Of a stretch of DNA of 64,000 nt, positions 1 through 9,272 are shown in pieces. The stretch spans positions 620,001 through 684,000 of the forward strand of contig NZ_LXER01000006.1 in NCBI RefSeq assembly GCF_001654925.1, in the 5' to 3' direction. The notes under the pieces are model-generated. The model was not told the DNA's origin, did no database searches, and saw only the letters and a list, made by a program, of their open reading frames with translations. The DNA comes from Buttiauxella brennerae ATCC 51605. GTDB lineage: Bacteria > Pseudomonadota > Gammaproteobacteria > Enterobacterales > Enterobacteriaceae. A program made the position numbers and the translations under genes. Positions within the stretch are counted from its first letter, which is position 1. Every line of letters starts with the position of its first letter.

Positions 1-771
1 TGGGATCAGGTTATCAGTGATGAAGTTCAATACGGTCAAGTGAGAGAAATTGTCCGGAGACGACCCAACTGCGGTCCAGAATTCCGGGCTTGCAAAGTTG
101 CGCACTACGATACCCAATGGGATCATGAACATGTTTGCGATACTGTGCTCAAAACCACAAGCAACAAACATGGCGACCGGGAGGATCATAGCAAACATCT
201 TATCCATCAAACTGCGGCCAGAGTAGCTCATCCAGACAGCCAGACAGACCATCAGGTTAGCCAAAATACCCAGGCAAACAGCTTCAATAAAGGTGTGGTG
301 CATTTTGTGGTCTGCAGTTTGTAGCACATTCAGACCCCACGCACCGTTCGCTGTCATGTACATACCTGACAACCAAATCAACACCACAAACATCAGGGCG
401 CCGCACAGGTTACCGATATAAACGTTAACCCAGTTCTTGGCTAACTGACCCCAGGTGATACGTCCACTGGCTTTAGCAACGACGATTAACACTGTAGAAG
501 TGAAAAGGTCTGCACCGCAGATGACACACAGGATAAGCCCTAAGGAGAAGCAAGTACCGCCAATCAGTTTTGCAATCCCAAACGGAATGGTTGCAGTACC
601 GGTTGTAGCAGTGATGTAAAAGACAAAGGCAATCGAGATGAACATACCCGCAGTAATCGCTAAATAAAACGTCGTTAGCGGGTGTTTTGTTGCTTTATAG
701 ACGCCAGCGTCTTCGGCGACTTTCGCCATGGCTGCTGGGAGCAATAGATCAAAAGGGTTGTCAGCTTTCAC
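1..771 (-). CDS. focA: Formate channel FocA (3' end beyond window)
   Basis: Pentameric inner-membrane channel of the FNT family that moves formate out of, and back into, the cell during mixed-acid fermentation. The first 257 codons are present; about the last 28 residues lie left of position 1. The product begins KADNPFDLLLPAAMAKVAED and contains the FNT hallmark GFEHSIANMFMIP with the pore histidine. Start is a GTG at 771-769, preceded by an AGAGAGA purine tract; the E. coli protein starts at the same residue. In E. coli pflB follows in the same transcript; here it would be outside the window. An FNR box lies about 60 bp upstream. Confidence 0.95.
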   Translation of the reverse strand, partial: MKADNPFDLLLPAAMAKVAEDAGVYKATKHPLTTFYLAITAGMFISIAFVFYITATTGTATIPFGIAKLIGGTCFSLGLILCVICGADLFTSTVLIVVAKASGRITWGQLAKNWVNVYIGNLCGALMFVVLIWLSGMYMTANGAWGLNVLQTADHKMHHTFIEAVCLGILANLMVCLAVWMSYSGRSLMDKMFAMILPVAMFVACGFEHSIANMFMIPLGIVVRNFASPEFWTAVGSSPDNFSHLTVLNFITDNLIP

Positions 772-1092
772 ACTAACTCTCTCTTATTTAATTCGGCGAC
801 GAGATACTAACAAAGCATTATAGAGTAAAATTTGATATGGATCATATCTCGCCAAGCTTATAGGCCTGAAAAAAGCAGGTGTTTACCTGATTTTCAGCTT
901 AAGGGATTGAATCTAAACATAAAAATAAAGTTTAAAGTTTATAATGTAATTTGATATTTAACCTCTGCGCTTTTGTACCTGGTTAATTAGAATGGAGTAT
1001 TTCGCTAATCTGGCAACATTATTTATAGTTTAAAGCAATAATATTTCACCAATATTTAACCATTAAGTCACAAATGAAATTATTACGCTGCC
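772..1092 (-). promoter_or_regulatory. focA(-pflB) upstream regulatory region
   Basis: A gene-free AT-rich stretch between the focA start and the ycaO terminator. It corresponds in position to the multi-promoter focA-pfl control region of E. coli, which binds FNR, ArcA and IHF. Apart from the FNR box at 832-845 and a further TTGAT half-site at 951-955, I cannot place individual promoters with confidence. No open reading frame of note is seen. Confidence 0.6.
832..845 (-). promoter_or_regulatory. FNR box upstream of focA
   Basis: TTGATATGGATCAT matches the FNR consensus TTGAT-N4-ATCAA at every defined position but the last. It sits 61-74 bp before the focA GTG, a suitable place for anaerobic activation of the focA-proximal promoter. 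The assignment follows known E. coli regulation; binding here is inferred. Confidence 0.75.
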
Positions 1093-1125
1093 AATAAAAA
1101 CACGGGGCAATAAAAATCGCCCCGT
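1093..1125 (-). terminator. Intrinsic terminator downstream of ycaO
   Basis: Read on the minus strand, ACGGGGC (1125-1119) pairs with GCCCCGT (1108-1102) around a short T/A-rich loop and is followed by GTTTTTATT. A second perfect 9-bp hairpin, GCGTAAACC/GGTTTACGC at 1132-1153, lies between this terminator and the ycaO stop codon. Confidence 0.7.
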
Positions 1126-1177
1126 AATATAGCGTAAACCTTAGGGTTTACGCATCTTTGAGTTTCTTTTTGTTACT

Positions 1178-2935
1178 TTATTTCCAGAAAGCGGCTTTTG
1201 CGCGTTGCAGCTTTTCATAGGCGCTCAACAATGCCTGGTGCGCAGGGAAGGCTTTCAAATCGCTATCGACGGCTTGCAGGCCATAGAATGCAGCTTCGCC
1301 GCTCAGGGCTGCACTTGCGGCTTCAACAGTTTCTGCACCGTACATGCGCACAAAGGCATTCAGGTACTGCAACGGCTGGCGGTCTTCTTCCATTGCCAGC
1401 AACAGCAAGGTTTGCAGGCAACGGTAATAGTTAGCACGCTCGGCGCTGAAAATAGACGCGTTGAATTCCATCGTCCACTCAGTCCAGATAAGCGCCTGCT
1501 CGGTGTCGCCACCAGCCAACGCCAGCATGGCTTTCAACTCACCAATACGCAGCGTGTACCAACCGTTGTCTTTACCGGTCGCCAGACCCAGTAATTCACG
1601 CACACGGGTGAAATCATCATGGCCTTCTTCATCTAACTGAGAGATGAGGTCCAGATAATCTTGCTTTTCCCACTCGCTGCCCGGCAGAGCCAGAATCGTG
1701 TCACGCAGGTGATAGCCCATATTGTTGTTGGCCAGCAGCAGGTCTTCCGCAGGGTAGATATCAGACATCCCCGGGACGATGATGCGGCAAGCGTAAACAT
1801 CAAGATGCTGGTAATCGGCGATATAGACTGCCTGGTCTTCAGCATCAAAGATTGCCATCAATGTGGCGAACTCTTCTTCAGTTGTGCCGGAGAAACTCCA
1901 GTCTACAAATGGATAGTCAGCATCTTGCTTGAACATATCCCAGGAGATAAGACCGCTTGAGTCGATAAAGTGAGTCTCAAGGTTGGCGTGTTCGGCCACT
2001 TCTTCGTCATCAAAAGTCGGTGGAGTAAATACATCCAGGTCTTTCAGACCGCGGCCCTGAAGCAGTTCTGTCACGGTACGTTCCAGCGCAACACCAAAAT
2101 CAGGGTGAGCACCAAACGATGCAAAGCAGGTGCCGTTAGCTGGGTTGAACAATACCACGCAGATAACCGGGTATTTGCCGCCTAATGAACCGTCGTAAGC
2201 AAAGATTGGGAAACCTTCAGCTTCAAGGGTAGCAATTGACTCAACCACGCCCGGATAACGAGCCAGCACTTCTTGTGGAATTTCTGGCAGGCTGATGCTT
2301 TCGGCAATAATACGGTTCTTGATGTGGCGCTCGAACACTTCTGACAGCGCCTGAACGCGCGCTTCATTGGCGGTGTTACCTGCGGACATACCGTTTGATA
2401 CGTACAGGTTACCGATGATGTTCATCGGAATATAAACGGTTTTTTGATCTGACTGGCGGGTGAATGGCAGCGCGCAAATCCCACGCTCTTCATTACCTGA
2501 TTGCAGATCGATAAGCATACCTGCGGTCACTTCGTTTTCTGGATCGTAAAACGCGCGCAGGCGATCGTCGAGAATGCCTTCTGGCATTTGCTCATCTTCC
2601 GGGATTGGGAACCACTTCTCGTTTGGATAATGCACAAACGGGCCATTAGCGATGGTTTTGCCCAACCAGAAATCAGCAAAGAAATAGTTAGTCGACAGAC
2701 GTTCGAAATACTCACCCAGCGCAGAGGCTAAAGCGGCTTTTTTAGTCGCGCCTTTACCATTGGTAAAGCACAGCGCGCTGTCTTTATCACGGATATGCAC
2801 TGACCAGACATTCGGGACAGGATTTAACCAGGAGGCTTCTTCTATATTAAAGCCAAGATCGGCGAGCTTGGTCTGGAATCGAGCGATGGAGTCTTCCAGA
2901 GCGGCATCTTTGCCAGGAATAAAGGTTTGAGTCAT
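1178..2935 (-). CDS. ycaO: YcaO-domain ATP-dependent protein, RimO-associated
   Basis: 585-residue member of the YcaO superfamily, whose enzymes use ATP to activate peptide-backbone amides. The Mg-ATP binding acidic residues are present at the E. coli positions: E75 and E78 (ALGEYFERL) and E199, E202, R203 (LSEVFERH). The C-terminal part (about 400-585) is the helical TPR-like domain typical of the E. coli-type protein; the C-terminus is not the proline-rich tail of thiazole/oxazole cyclodehydratases. In E. coli it is linked to RimO-dependent methylthiolation of ribosomal protein S12, but its reaction is unresolved. The start at MTQTF matches E. coli; an in-frame ATG 33 bp upstream is less likely. 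No precursor peptide, dehydrogenase or E1-like partner gene lies nearby. Confidence 0.93.
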   Translation of the reverse strand: MTQTFIPGKDAALEDSIARFQTKLADLGFNIEEASWLNPVPNVWSVHIRDKDSALCFTNGKGATKKAALASALGEYFERLSTNYFFADFWLGKTIANGPFVHYPNEKWFPIPEDEQMPEGILDDRLRAFYDPENEVTAGMLIDLQSGNEERGICALPFTRQSDQKTVYIPMNIIGNLYVSNGMSAGNTANEARVQALSEVFERHIKNRIIAESISLPEIPQEVLARYPGVVESIATLEAEGFPIFAYDGSLGGKYPVICVVLFNPANGTCFASFGAHPDFGVALERTVTELLQGRGLKDLDVFTPPTFDDEEVAEHANLETHFIDSSGLISWDMFKQDADYPFVDWSFSGTTEEEFATLMAIFDAEDQAVYIADYQHLDVYACRIIVPGMSDIYPAEDLLLANNNMGYHLRDTILALPGSEWEKQDYLDLISQLDEEGHDDFTRVRELLGLATGKDNGWYTLRIGELKAMLALAGGDTEQALIWTEWTMEFNASIFSAERANYYRCLQTLLLLAMEEDRQPLQYLNAFVRMYGAETVEAASAALSGEAAFYGLQAVDSDLKAFPAHQALLSAYEKLQRAKAAFWK

Positions 2936-3072
2936 GAGTTTCACTTTTGTCGTACGCAAAGCGCGCAATGATACGGGTTTTAGCAGACTGACGCCATCGT
3001 CAGCAGCATGCAGGCGGCTCTAGCATAACAGGCTATGCTTATTGTCAGTAACCTACTGTTATGGCGGTATAA

Positions 3073-3765
3073 ATGAAGACCTTTGATCTCCAGCGGATGG
3101 CATTAAATGACGTTCCCCTCGATTTTCTTTGGGAAGTCGCTTTACGCAGTCTCTACACCTTTATATTGGTATTTCTATTTTTGAAGATAACGGGGCGGCG
3201 CGGTGTTCGGCAGATGTCGCTATTTGAAGTATTGATCATTCTGACACTTGGCTCTGCGGCAGGCGATGTGGCGTTTTATCATGATGTCCCCATGTTGCCC
3301 GTCTTGATTGTGTTCGTCACGCTGGGGCTGCTTTATCGCCTGGTGATGTGGTTGATGAGCCACAGCGAAAAACTTGAAAACCTGCTTGAAGGCAAACCTT
3401 CGGTTCTGATTGAAGAAGGCGAGTTTGCCTGGGAAAAAATGAAGTCGCAAAACATGACTGAATTTGAGTTCTTTATGGAACTGCGATTGGTGGGTGTTGA
3501 ACATCTTGGGCAGGTACGGCTCGCCATACTGGAAACTAACGGTCAAATCAGCGTCTACTTTTTCCCCGATAAACTCGTCAGGCCGGGGTTACCTATTTTG
3601 CCTGAACCTTGCTGCGAGCGGTTTATTAAGGTCCCTGAAGATGCAGATTACGCCTGTATTCACTGCAGCGAAGTGGTGACGCTTAATACCGGGGATGAAA
3701 CGCCTTGCCCACGTTGTGAACACAAGTTTTGGGTCAAAGCCTGTACCGCCACGCGCGTGACGTGA
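3073..3765 (+). CDS. ycaP: DUF421/YetF-type inner-membrane protein YcaP
   Basis: 230 residues, same length as E. coli YcaP. Three hydrophobic segments at about 22-38, 50-66 and 74-95 are followed by the soluble DUF421 domain (about 100-180). The C-terminus carries two CxxC pairs (C195/C198 and C212/C215) that look like a zinc ribbon, an addition to the usual DUF421 architecture that is also seen in E. coli. Function is unknown. It is divergent from ycaO; the 137-bp gap between them holds inverted repeats CTGACG/CGTCAG at 2988-3003 and AGCATA/TATGCT near 3022-3039 that could bind a regulator or simply be short hairpins. Confidence 0.88.
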   Translation: MKTFDLQRMALNDVPLDFLWEVALRSLYTFILVFLFLKITGRRGVRQMSLFEVLIILTLGSAAGDVAFYHDVPMLPVLIVFVTLGLLYRLVMWLMSHSEKLENLLEGKPSVLIEEGEFAWEKMKSQNMTEFEFFMELRLVGVEHLGQVRLAILETNGQISVYFFPDKLVRPGLPILPEPCCERFIKVPEDADYACIHCSEVVTLNTGDETPCPRCEHKFWVKACTATRVT

Positions 3766-3811
3766 CGGGCGGTTATCGGGCATTTAATTCAGCGACTAGT
3801 TGATTATGTTG

Positions 3812-3827
3812 TGTGATTTTGCGCACA
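3812..3827 (+). promoter_or_regulatory. CRP-like site upstream of serC
   Basis: TGTGA-TTTTGC-GCACA matches the CRP consensus TGTGA-N6-TCACA in 9 of 10 defined positions. It lies about 100 bp before the serC start. E. coli serC-aroA is known to respond to CRP and Lrp; binding here is inferred from the match. Confidence 0.5.
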
Positions 3828-3925
3828 TTACCCAGCCGTGCCTGATTAACCGTTGCAGCCTCAGCATCTGAGTGATAAAACCGATAGCGTGATAAAACTT
3901 ATTGCTCTAAGCGTGGTGAGGGGAA

Positions 3926-5011
3926 ATGGCTCAGGTATACAATTTTAGTTCCGGCCCGGCGATGCTGCCGGCTGAAGTGCTTCGTCGTGCGCAACTTGAA
4001 CTCTGCGACTGGCAAGGCTTAGGCACCTCCGTAATGGAGATTAGCCACCGTAGTAAAGAGTTTATTAAGGTTGCGGAAGAAGCTGAAAAAGATTTTCGCG
4101 ATCTGCTGCAAATCCCCTCGAACTACAAAGTTTTGTTCTGTCACGGCGGCGGTCGCGGCCAGTTTGCTGGTGTCCCGTTAAACCTGCTGGGCGACAAAAC
4201 TACCGCCGATTATGTTGATGGCGGTTACTGGGCGAGCAGTGCGGTAAAAGAAGCACACAAATATTGCACGCCAAATGTCATTGATGCCAAAGTTACGGTC
4301 GACGGCCTGCGTGCCATCAAACCGATGAGCGAGTGGCGGGTTTCTGATAATAGTGCCTACCTGCACTATTGTCCTAATGAGACCATCGACGGCATTGCAA
4401 CTCACGAAACACCTGATTTCGGCGATAAAATCGTCGTTGCTGATTACTCATCCTCTATTTTGTCGCACCCAATGGATGTCAGCCGCTTTGGTGTGATTTA
4501 CGCAGGCGCGCAAAAGAACATCGGCCCAGCGGGTTTGACGCTGGTTATCGTGCGTGAAGACTTGCTCGGCAAGGCGCATAAAGCGTGCCCGTCAATTCTT
4601 GACTACACCGTGCTAAACGAAAACGACTCCATGTTTAACACCCCGCCTACGTTCGCCTGGTATCTTTCCGGCCTGGTATTTAAGTGGCTCAAAGAGCAGG
4701 GTGGCGTCGAAGCAATGGACAAAATCAACAAAGCAAAAGCTGAGTTGTTATATGGTGTTATCGATAAAAGCGACTTCTACCGTAACGATGTTGCTTCAGC
4801 TAACCGTTCGCGCATGAACGTACCGTTCCAGTTAGCTGATAGCGCACTGGATAAAGTCTTCCTGGAAGAGTCGTTTACAGCCGGACTGCATGCATTGAAA
4901 GGCCACCGCGTAGTAGGCGGGATGCGTGCATCCATCTACAACGCCATGCCGCTTGAAGGCGTACAAGCATTAACCAATTTCATGGTCGACTTCGAACGTC
5001 GCCACGGTTAA
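3926..5011 (+). CDS. serC: Phosphoserine/phosphohydroxythreonine aminotransferase
   Basis: PLP enzyme that transaminates 3-phosphohydroxypyruvate with glutamate in serine synthesis and acts on the matching intermediate in pyridoxal phosphate synthesis. 361 residues, class V aminotransferase. The PLP lysine is K197 in [10 protein letters not shown]173 in VVADYSSS is the pyridine-nitrogen partner; HGGGRGQF (73-80) contacts the phosphate. The ATG at 3926 has GGTGAGGGG immediately upstream as ribosome binding site. Followed after 76 bp by aroA; the hairpin between them is expected to attenuate read-through, as in the serC-aroA operon of E. coli. Confidence 0.97.
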   Translation: MAQVYNFSSGPAMLPAEVLRRAQLELCDWQGLGTSVMEISHRSKEFIKVAEEAEKDFRDLLQIPSNYKVLFCHGGGRGQFAGVPLNLLGDKTTADYVDGGYWASSAVKEAHKYCTPNVIDAKVTVDGLRAIKPMSEWRVSDNSAYLHYCPNETIDGIATHETPDFGDKIVVADYSSSILSHPMDVSRFGVIYAGAQKNIGPAGLTLVIVREDLLGKAHKACPSILDYTVLNENDSMFNTPPTFAWYLSGLVFKWLKEQGGVEAMDKINKAKAELLYGVIDKSDFYRNDVASANRSRMNVPFQLADSALDKVFLEESFTAGLHALKGHRVVGGMRASIYNAMPLEGVQALTNFMVDFERRHG

Positions 5012-5031
5012 TCGTTGCTCGTTGTTATTCT

Positions 5032-5058
5032 CCCCGCGACTTGCTTCGCGGGGTTTTT
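5032..5058 (+). terminator. serC-aroA intercistronic terminator/attenuator
   Basis: CCCCGCGA (5032-5039) pairs perfectly with TCGCGGGG (5046-5053) across a 6-nt loop and is followed by TTTTTATT. Located 20 bp after the serC stop and 30 bp before the aroA start, so it should cut expression of the second gene relative to the first. Confidence 0.8.
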
Positions 5059-5087
5059 ATTCTGTTTGAGTTGAGAGTATTTTCCCC

Positions 5088-6374
5088 ATGCTGGAATCCC
5101 TGACGTTACAACCCATCGCACTGGTCGACGGCACAATTAATCTTCCTGGTTCAAAAAGCGTCTCAAACCGCGCTTTGTTGCTGGCAGCACTGGCTAATGG
5201 CACCACTGAACTGACTAATTTGCTGGATAGTGACGATGTGCGTCACATGCTTAACGCGCTGAAAGCCCTGGGTGTGAGCTATACACTCTCGGCCGATCGC
5301 ACGCGTTGCGAAGTGACTGGCATGGGCGGCCCATTGCAAGCGTCAGGCGAACTGGAACTGTTCTTAGGGAATGCGGGTACCGCGATGCGCCCACTGGCGG
5401 CGGCATTATGTCTGGGCAGCAATAACATCGTGCTGACGGGCGAACCCCGCATGAAAGAACGCCCAATTGGCCATCTGGTTGATGCATTACGTCAGGGTGG
5501 CGCTCAGATTGATTATCTGGAGCAAGAAAATTACCCGCCACTGCGTTTGCGCGGTGGTTTTAGCGGCGGCCAGGTTTCCGTCGATGGTAGCGTTTCGAGC
5601 CAGTTTTTGACGGCTCTTTTAATGACTGCCCCACTGGCTGCAAACGACACCGAAATCACCATTAAAGGTGAGCTAGTATCGAAACCGTATATCGACATCA
5701 CCCTGCACCTGATGAAAACCTTTGGTGTTGAAGTCGAAAACCGTGATTACCGCAGCTTTGTGATTCGTGGCGGCCAACAGTACATTTCACCGGGTGCATA
5801 TCTGGTGGAAGGCGATGCATCTTCTGCTTCTTACTTCCTTGCGGCGGGTGCAATTAAAGGCGGCACGGTAAAAGTCACGGGTATTGGCCGTAACAGCGTA
5901 CAAGGCGATATCCGCTTTGCTGATGTGCTGGAAAAAATGGGCGCAAAAATTACATGGGGCGATGATTTCATCTCCTGCGAACGCGGCGAACTGAACGCCA
6001 TAGATATGGATATGAACCATATTCCAGATGCTGCGATGACAATTGCAACGGCGGCATTGTTCGCTAAAGGCACTACTACGCTGCGTAATATTTATAACTG
6101 GCGAGTGAAAGAGACTGACCGCCTGAGTGCGATGGCAACAGAATTGCGTAAAATCGGGGCTGTGGTGGAAGAGGGTGAAGATTACATCACTGTGACGCCA
6201 CCTGCTCAGCTGCAAGTTGCTGAAATCGGCACTTATAACGATCACCGTATGGCGATGTGTTTCTCGCTGGTGGCGTTGTCAGACACACCTGTGACTATCC
6301 TTGATCCGAAATGCACCGCGAAAACTTTCCCGGACTATTTCGAGCAGTTAGCACGTATTAGCACTCTGGTTTAA
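5088..6374 (+). CDS. aroA: EPSP synthase (3-phosphoshikimate 1-carboxyvinyltransferase)
   Basis: Transfers the enolpyruvyl group of PEP to shikimate-3-phosphate, sixth step of the shikimate pathway. 428 residues, one more than E. coli because of an extra leucine after the initiator methionine. Substrate-binding K23 (GSKSVSNRA) and the class I signature NAGTAMRP (95-102, glyphosate-sensitive type Gly and Pro) are intact, as are the IPDAAMT and NDHRMAM segments. It is second in the serC transcription unit. The 249-bp gap to cmk holds no gene; E. coli K-12 has ycaL there. A bulged hairpin (GCTCC..GGAGC near 6389-6414) lacks a T-run and is only a weak terminator candidate. Confidence 0.97.
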   Translation: MLESLTLQPIALVDGTINLPGSKSVSNRALLLAALANGTTELTNLLDSDDVRHMLNALKALGVSYTLSADRTRCEVTGMGGPLQASGELELFLGNAGTAMRPLAAALCLGSNNIVLTGEPRMKERPIGHLVDALRQGGAQIDYLEQENYPPLRLRGGFSGGQVSVDGSVSSQFLTALLMTAPLAANDTEITIKGELVSKPYIDITLHLMKTFGVEVENRDYRSFVIRGGQQYISPGAYLVEGDASSASYFLAAGAIKGGTVKVTGIGRNSVQGDIRFADVLEKMGAKITWGDDFISCERGELNAIDMDMNHIPDAAMTIATAALFAKGTTTLRNIYNWRVKETDRLSAMATELRKIGAVVEEGEDYITVTPPAQLQVAEIGTYNDHRMAMCFSLVALSDTPVTILDPKCTAKTFPDYFEQLARISTLV

Positions 6375-6623
6375 TACCGAATTTTGGCTCCTGCCGCACT
6401 ACGTGGCGGAGCTAATTTCAACCCGTTCCCCCGCCATATTTCTCATCTTCTTTATCAATTACTGCTGTTTTTCCAGGCTTTTTAACGCAAGTTGCGCAAT
6501 TCTTCTACACTCAGCCACATTAACTACGATAATTGGCAGGAAAGATAACGGTCAGGAATCTGGCGGCGTATAATATGCGGCGTTGATATTTTAGGTCCGC
6601 AATTCCAGCGAGAGGAGAGTACG

Positions 6624-7310
6624 ATGACGGCACCCGCCCCGGTAATAACGATCGATGGCCCAAGCGGCGCAGGTAAAGGCACGCTGTGTAAAGCCATGGC
6701 GGAAGCATTGCAATGGCATCTGCTTGATTCTGGTGCAATTTATCGAGTTCTGGCATTGGCGGCCCTGCATCACCAGGTTGATGTGGCGTCCGAAGAAACG
6801 CTGGTCCCGTTGGCCGCGCATCTTGATGTGCGTTTCGTTGCCAACAACGGCAACCTGGAAGTGATCCTTGAAGGCGAAGACGTTAGCGCAGAAATCCGTA
6901 CTCAGGAAGTTGCCAACGCAGCCTCACAAGTTGCGGCTTTCCCACGTGTTCGCGAAGCGTTATTACGCCGCCAGCGTGCATTCAGAGAAGCCCCTGGCCT
7001 GATTGCTGATGGCCGTGATATGGGAACTGTCGTTTTCCCTGATGCCCCGGTAAAAATATTCCTTGACGCGTCTTCGGAAGAGCGTGCTCGCAGGCGTATG
7101 CTACAGTTGCAGGAGAAGGGCTTTAGTGTTAACTTTGAGCGCCTTTTGGCAGAAATTAAAGAACGTGATGATCGTGACCGTAACCGTGCAGTAGCACCGT
7201 TAGTGCCAGCCGCAGATGCGTTGGTGCTGGATTCAACCAGCATGTCCATTGACGAAGTCATCAAACAAGCGCTGATATATGCGCAGAAAATTTTAACACC
7301 AGCTCAATAG
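6624..7310 (+). CDS. cmk: Cytidylate kinase
   Basis: Phosphorylates CMP and dCMP with ATP, recycling cytidine nucleotides. 228 residues. P-loop GPSGAGKGT at 12-20, the CMP-binding insert and the LID region RDDRDRNR are present. AGAGGAGAG just upstream is a strong Shine-Dalgarno. In E. coli cmk and rpsA are partly co-transcribed; here a hairpin that includes the cmk stop codon separates them. Confidence 0.97.
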   Translation: MTAPAPVITIDGPSGAGKGTLCKAMAEALQWHLLDSGAIYRVLALAALHHQVDVASEETLVPLAAHLDVRFVANNGNLEVILEGEDVSAEIRTQEVANAASQVAAFPRVREALLRRQRAFREAPGLIADGRDMGTVVFPDAPVKIFLDASSEERARRRMLQLQEKGFSVNFERLLAEIKERDDRDRNRAVAPLVPAADALVLDSTSMSIDEVIKQALIYAQKILTPAQ

Positions 7311-7332
7311 TCGATATTGTGCTGGTGTGTGT
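7296..7332 (+). terminator. Hairpin spanning the cmk stop codon
   Basis: A 14-bp stem with a single mismatch: 7296-7309 pairs with 7315-7328 around a GTCGA loop, followed by GTGTTTTG. The cmk TAG (7308-7310) lies inside the 3' end of the left arm and loop. The T-run is modest, so this is probably a partial terminator or an mRNA 3'-end stabilizer upstream of the rpsA promoter. Confidence 0.6.
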
Positions 7333-7410
7333 TTTGTCATATTTGTCATGATATTGCCATAGTGGTATCCTGACATATCGGGTAGTTTTTTACCCCTGTA
7401 ACCTAAACCC

Positions 7411-7505
7411 TGTCGGCATGGAGCCAATGGCGGGGTATGTGAAACAACCCCATTCGGCGGGATGCTAAATGGACGTTAAACTAAAGAACCTTGAAGATTA
7501 ACAAC
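7411..7505 (+). promoter_or_regulatory. rpsA autoregulatory translation-initiation leader
   Basis: The 95 nt before the rpsA ATG have no canonical Shine-Dalgarno, only a weak GAAG (GAAGATTAACAAC-ATG). The segment contains several GGA-bearing GC-rich elements (GCATGGAGCC, CGGCGGGATG, AATGGACG). This is the arrangement of the E. coli rpsA leader, whose folded hairpins recruit 30S subunits and are repressed by free S1. Folding here is inferred from similarity, not computed. Confidence 0.65.
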
Positions 7506-9182
7506 ATGACTGAATCTTTCGCTCAACTCTTTGAAGAATCCCTTAAAACAATCGAAACCCGTCCGGGTTCCATCGTTCGTGGTGTTGTAGTTTCTATTGA
7601 TAAAGACGTAGTACTGGTTGACGCCGGTCTGAAATCTGAATCTGCAATTCCGATTGAGCAGTTCAAAAACGCTGCTGGCGAACTGGAAATCCAGGTTGGT
7701 GACGAAGTTGATGTTGCTCTGGACGCTGTTGAAGATGGCTTTGGCGAAACTCTGCTGTCCCGTGAAAAAGCTAAGCGTCACGAAGCTTGGATCACGCTGG
7801 AAAAAGCTTACGAAGAAGCTGAAACTGTGGTCGGTATCATCAACGGCAAAGTTAAGGGTGGCTTCACTGTAGAGCTGAACGGTATTCGTGCGTTCCTGCC
7901 AGGTTCACTGGTAGATGTTCGTCCGGTACGTGACACTCTGCACCTGGAAGGCAAAGAGCTTGAGTTCAAAGTCATCAAGCTGGACCAGAAGCGTAACAAC
8001 GTTGTTGTTTCTCGTCGTGCAGTTATCGAATCTGAAAACAGCGCAGAACGTGATCAACTGCTGGAAAACCTGCAAGAAGGCATGGAAGTTAAAGGTATCG
8101 TTAAGAACCTTACTGACTACGGTGCATTCGTTGATCTGGGCGGCGTTGACGGCCTGCTGCACATCACTGATATGGCATGGAAACGCGTTAAGCATCCAAG
8201 CGAAATCGTGAATGTTGGCGATGAAATTACCGTTAAAGTACTGAAGTTCGACCGTGAGCGTACTCGTGTGTCTCTGGGTCTGAAACAGCTGGGCGAAGAT
8301 CCATGGGTCGCAATTGCTAAGCGTTATCCAGAAGGTACCAAACTGACTGGTCGCGTGACTAACCTGACTGATTACGGCTGCTTCGTAGAAATCGAAGAAG
8401 GCGTTGAAGGTCTGGTTCACGTTTCCGAAATGGATTGGACCAACAAAAACATCCACCCATCCAAAGTTGTTAACGTTGGTGATGTAGTGGAAGTTATGGT
8501 TCTGGATATCGACGAAGAACGTCGTCGTATCTCCTTGGGTCTGAAGCAGTGCAAATCTAACCCATGGCAGCTGTTCGCTGAAACCCACAACAAGGGCGAC
8601 CGCGTTGAAGGTAAAATCAAGTCTATCACTGACTTCGGTATCTTCATCGGCCTGGACGGTGGCATCGACGGTCTGGTTCACCTGTCTGATATCTCCTGGA
8701 ACGTTGCAGGCGAAGAAGCAGTTCGTGAATACAAGAAAGGCGACGAAATCGCGGCTGTGGTTCTGCAAGTTGACGCAGAACGTGAGCGTATCTCCCTGGG
8801 TGTTAAACAACTCGCAGAAGATCCGTTCAACAACTACGTTGCACTGAACAAGAAAGGTACTATCGTTACTGGTAAAGTAACAGCAGTCGACGCGAAAGGT
8901 GCTACAGTTGAATTAGCAGATGGCGTAGAAGGCTACCTGCGTGCTTCTGAAGCTTCCCGTGACCGCGTTGAAGATGCAACTCTGGTTCTGAGCGTAGGCG
9001 ACGACGTTGAAGCTAAATTCACCGGCGTTGACCGTAAAAACCGTGTTGTGAGCCTGTCTGTTCGTGCTAAAGACGAAGCTGACGAGAAAGATGCAATCGC
9101 TACTGTTAACAACAAACAGGAAGATGCACCGAACTTCTCTAACGCTATGGCTGAAGCATTCAAAGCAGCTAAAGGCGAGTAA
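7506..9182 (+). CDS. rpsA: 30S ribosomal protein S1
   Basis: RNA-binding ribosomal protein that unfolds and docks mRNA on the 30S subunit. 558 residues with six S1 OB-fold repeats; the repeated block (NLTDYGAFV / NLTDYGCFV / SITDFGIFI) is visible in repeats 3-5. The start at MTESF matches E. coli; an ATG-like in-frame extension five codons upstream (7491) is rejected because it would begin inside the conserved leader. Codon use is strongly biased to major codons, as expected for a highly expressed gene. Followed by ihfB. Confidence 0.98.
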   Translation: MTESFAQLFEESLKTIETRPGSIVRGVVVSIDKDVVLVDAGLKSESAIPIEQFKNAAGELEIQVGDEVDVALDAVEDGFGETLLSREKAKRHEAWITLEKAYEEAETVVGIINGKVKGGFTVELNGIRAFLPGSLVDVRPVRDTLHLEGKELEFKVIKLDQKRNNVVVSRRAVIESENSAERDQLLENLQEGMEVKGIVKNLTDYGAFVDLGGVDGLLHITDMAWKRVKHPSEIVNVGDEITVKVLKFDRERTRVSLGLKQLGEDPWVAIAKRYPEGTKLTGRVTNLTDYGCFVEIEEGVEGLVHVSEMDWTNKNIHPSKVVNVGDVVEVMVLDIDEERRRISLGLKQCKSNPWQLFAETHNKGDRVEGKIKSITDFGIFIGLDGGIDGLVHLSDISWNVAGEEAVREYKKGDEIAAVVLQVDAERERISLGVKQLAEDPFNNYVALNKKGTIVTGKVTAVDAKGATVELADGVEGYLRASEASRDRVEDATLVLSVGDDVEAKFTGVDRKNRVVSLSVRAKDEADEKDAIATVNNKQEDAPNFSNAMAEAFKAAKGE

Positions 9183-9200
9183 TCGCCCGAGCACTAAATC

Positions 9201-9220
9201 AGGGCGGCTACGGCCGCCCT
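9201..9220 (+). terminator. Hairpin after rpsA
   Basis: AGGGCGGC (9201-9208) and GCCGCCCT (9213-9220) form a perfect 8-bp stem with a TACG loop, followed by TGTTCG. The U-run is poor, so some read-through into ihfB is likely. Confidence 0.6.
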
Positions 9221-9272
9221 TGTTCGATTGATAGCTGTAAGCTAATTTTCCTGAAAGGAAACCGGAGGAATC

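Noticed and set aside
2988-3039. Inverted repeats between ycaO and ycaP as a regulator operator
   Set aside because: Short 6-bp arms with no match to a known operator; could be chance.
7905-8810. 301-codon open frame antisense to rpsA
   Set aside because: Covers the repeated S1 domains; its own repeats (for example recurring Phe/Asn/Thr blocks) are the mirror image of the S1 repeats and codon bias, not a gene.
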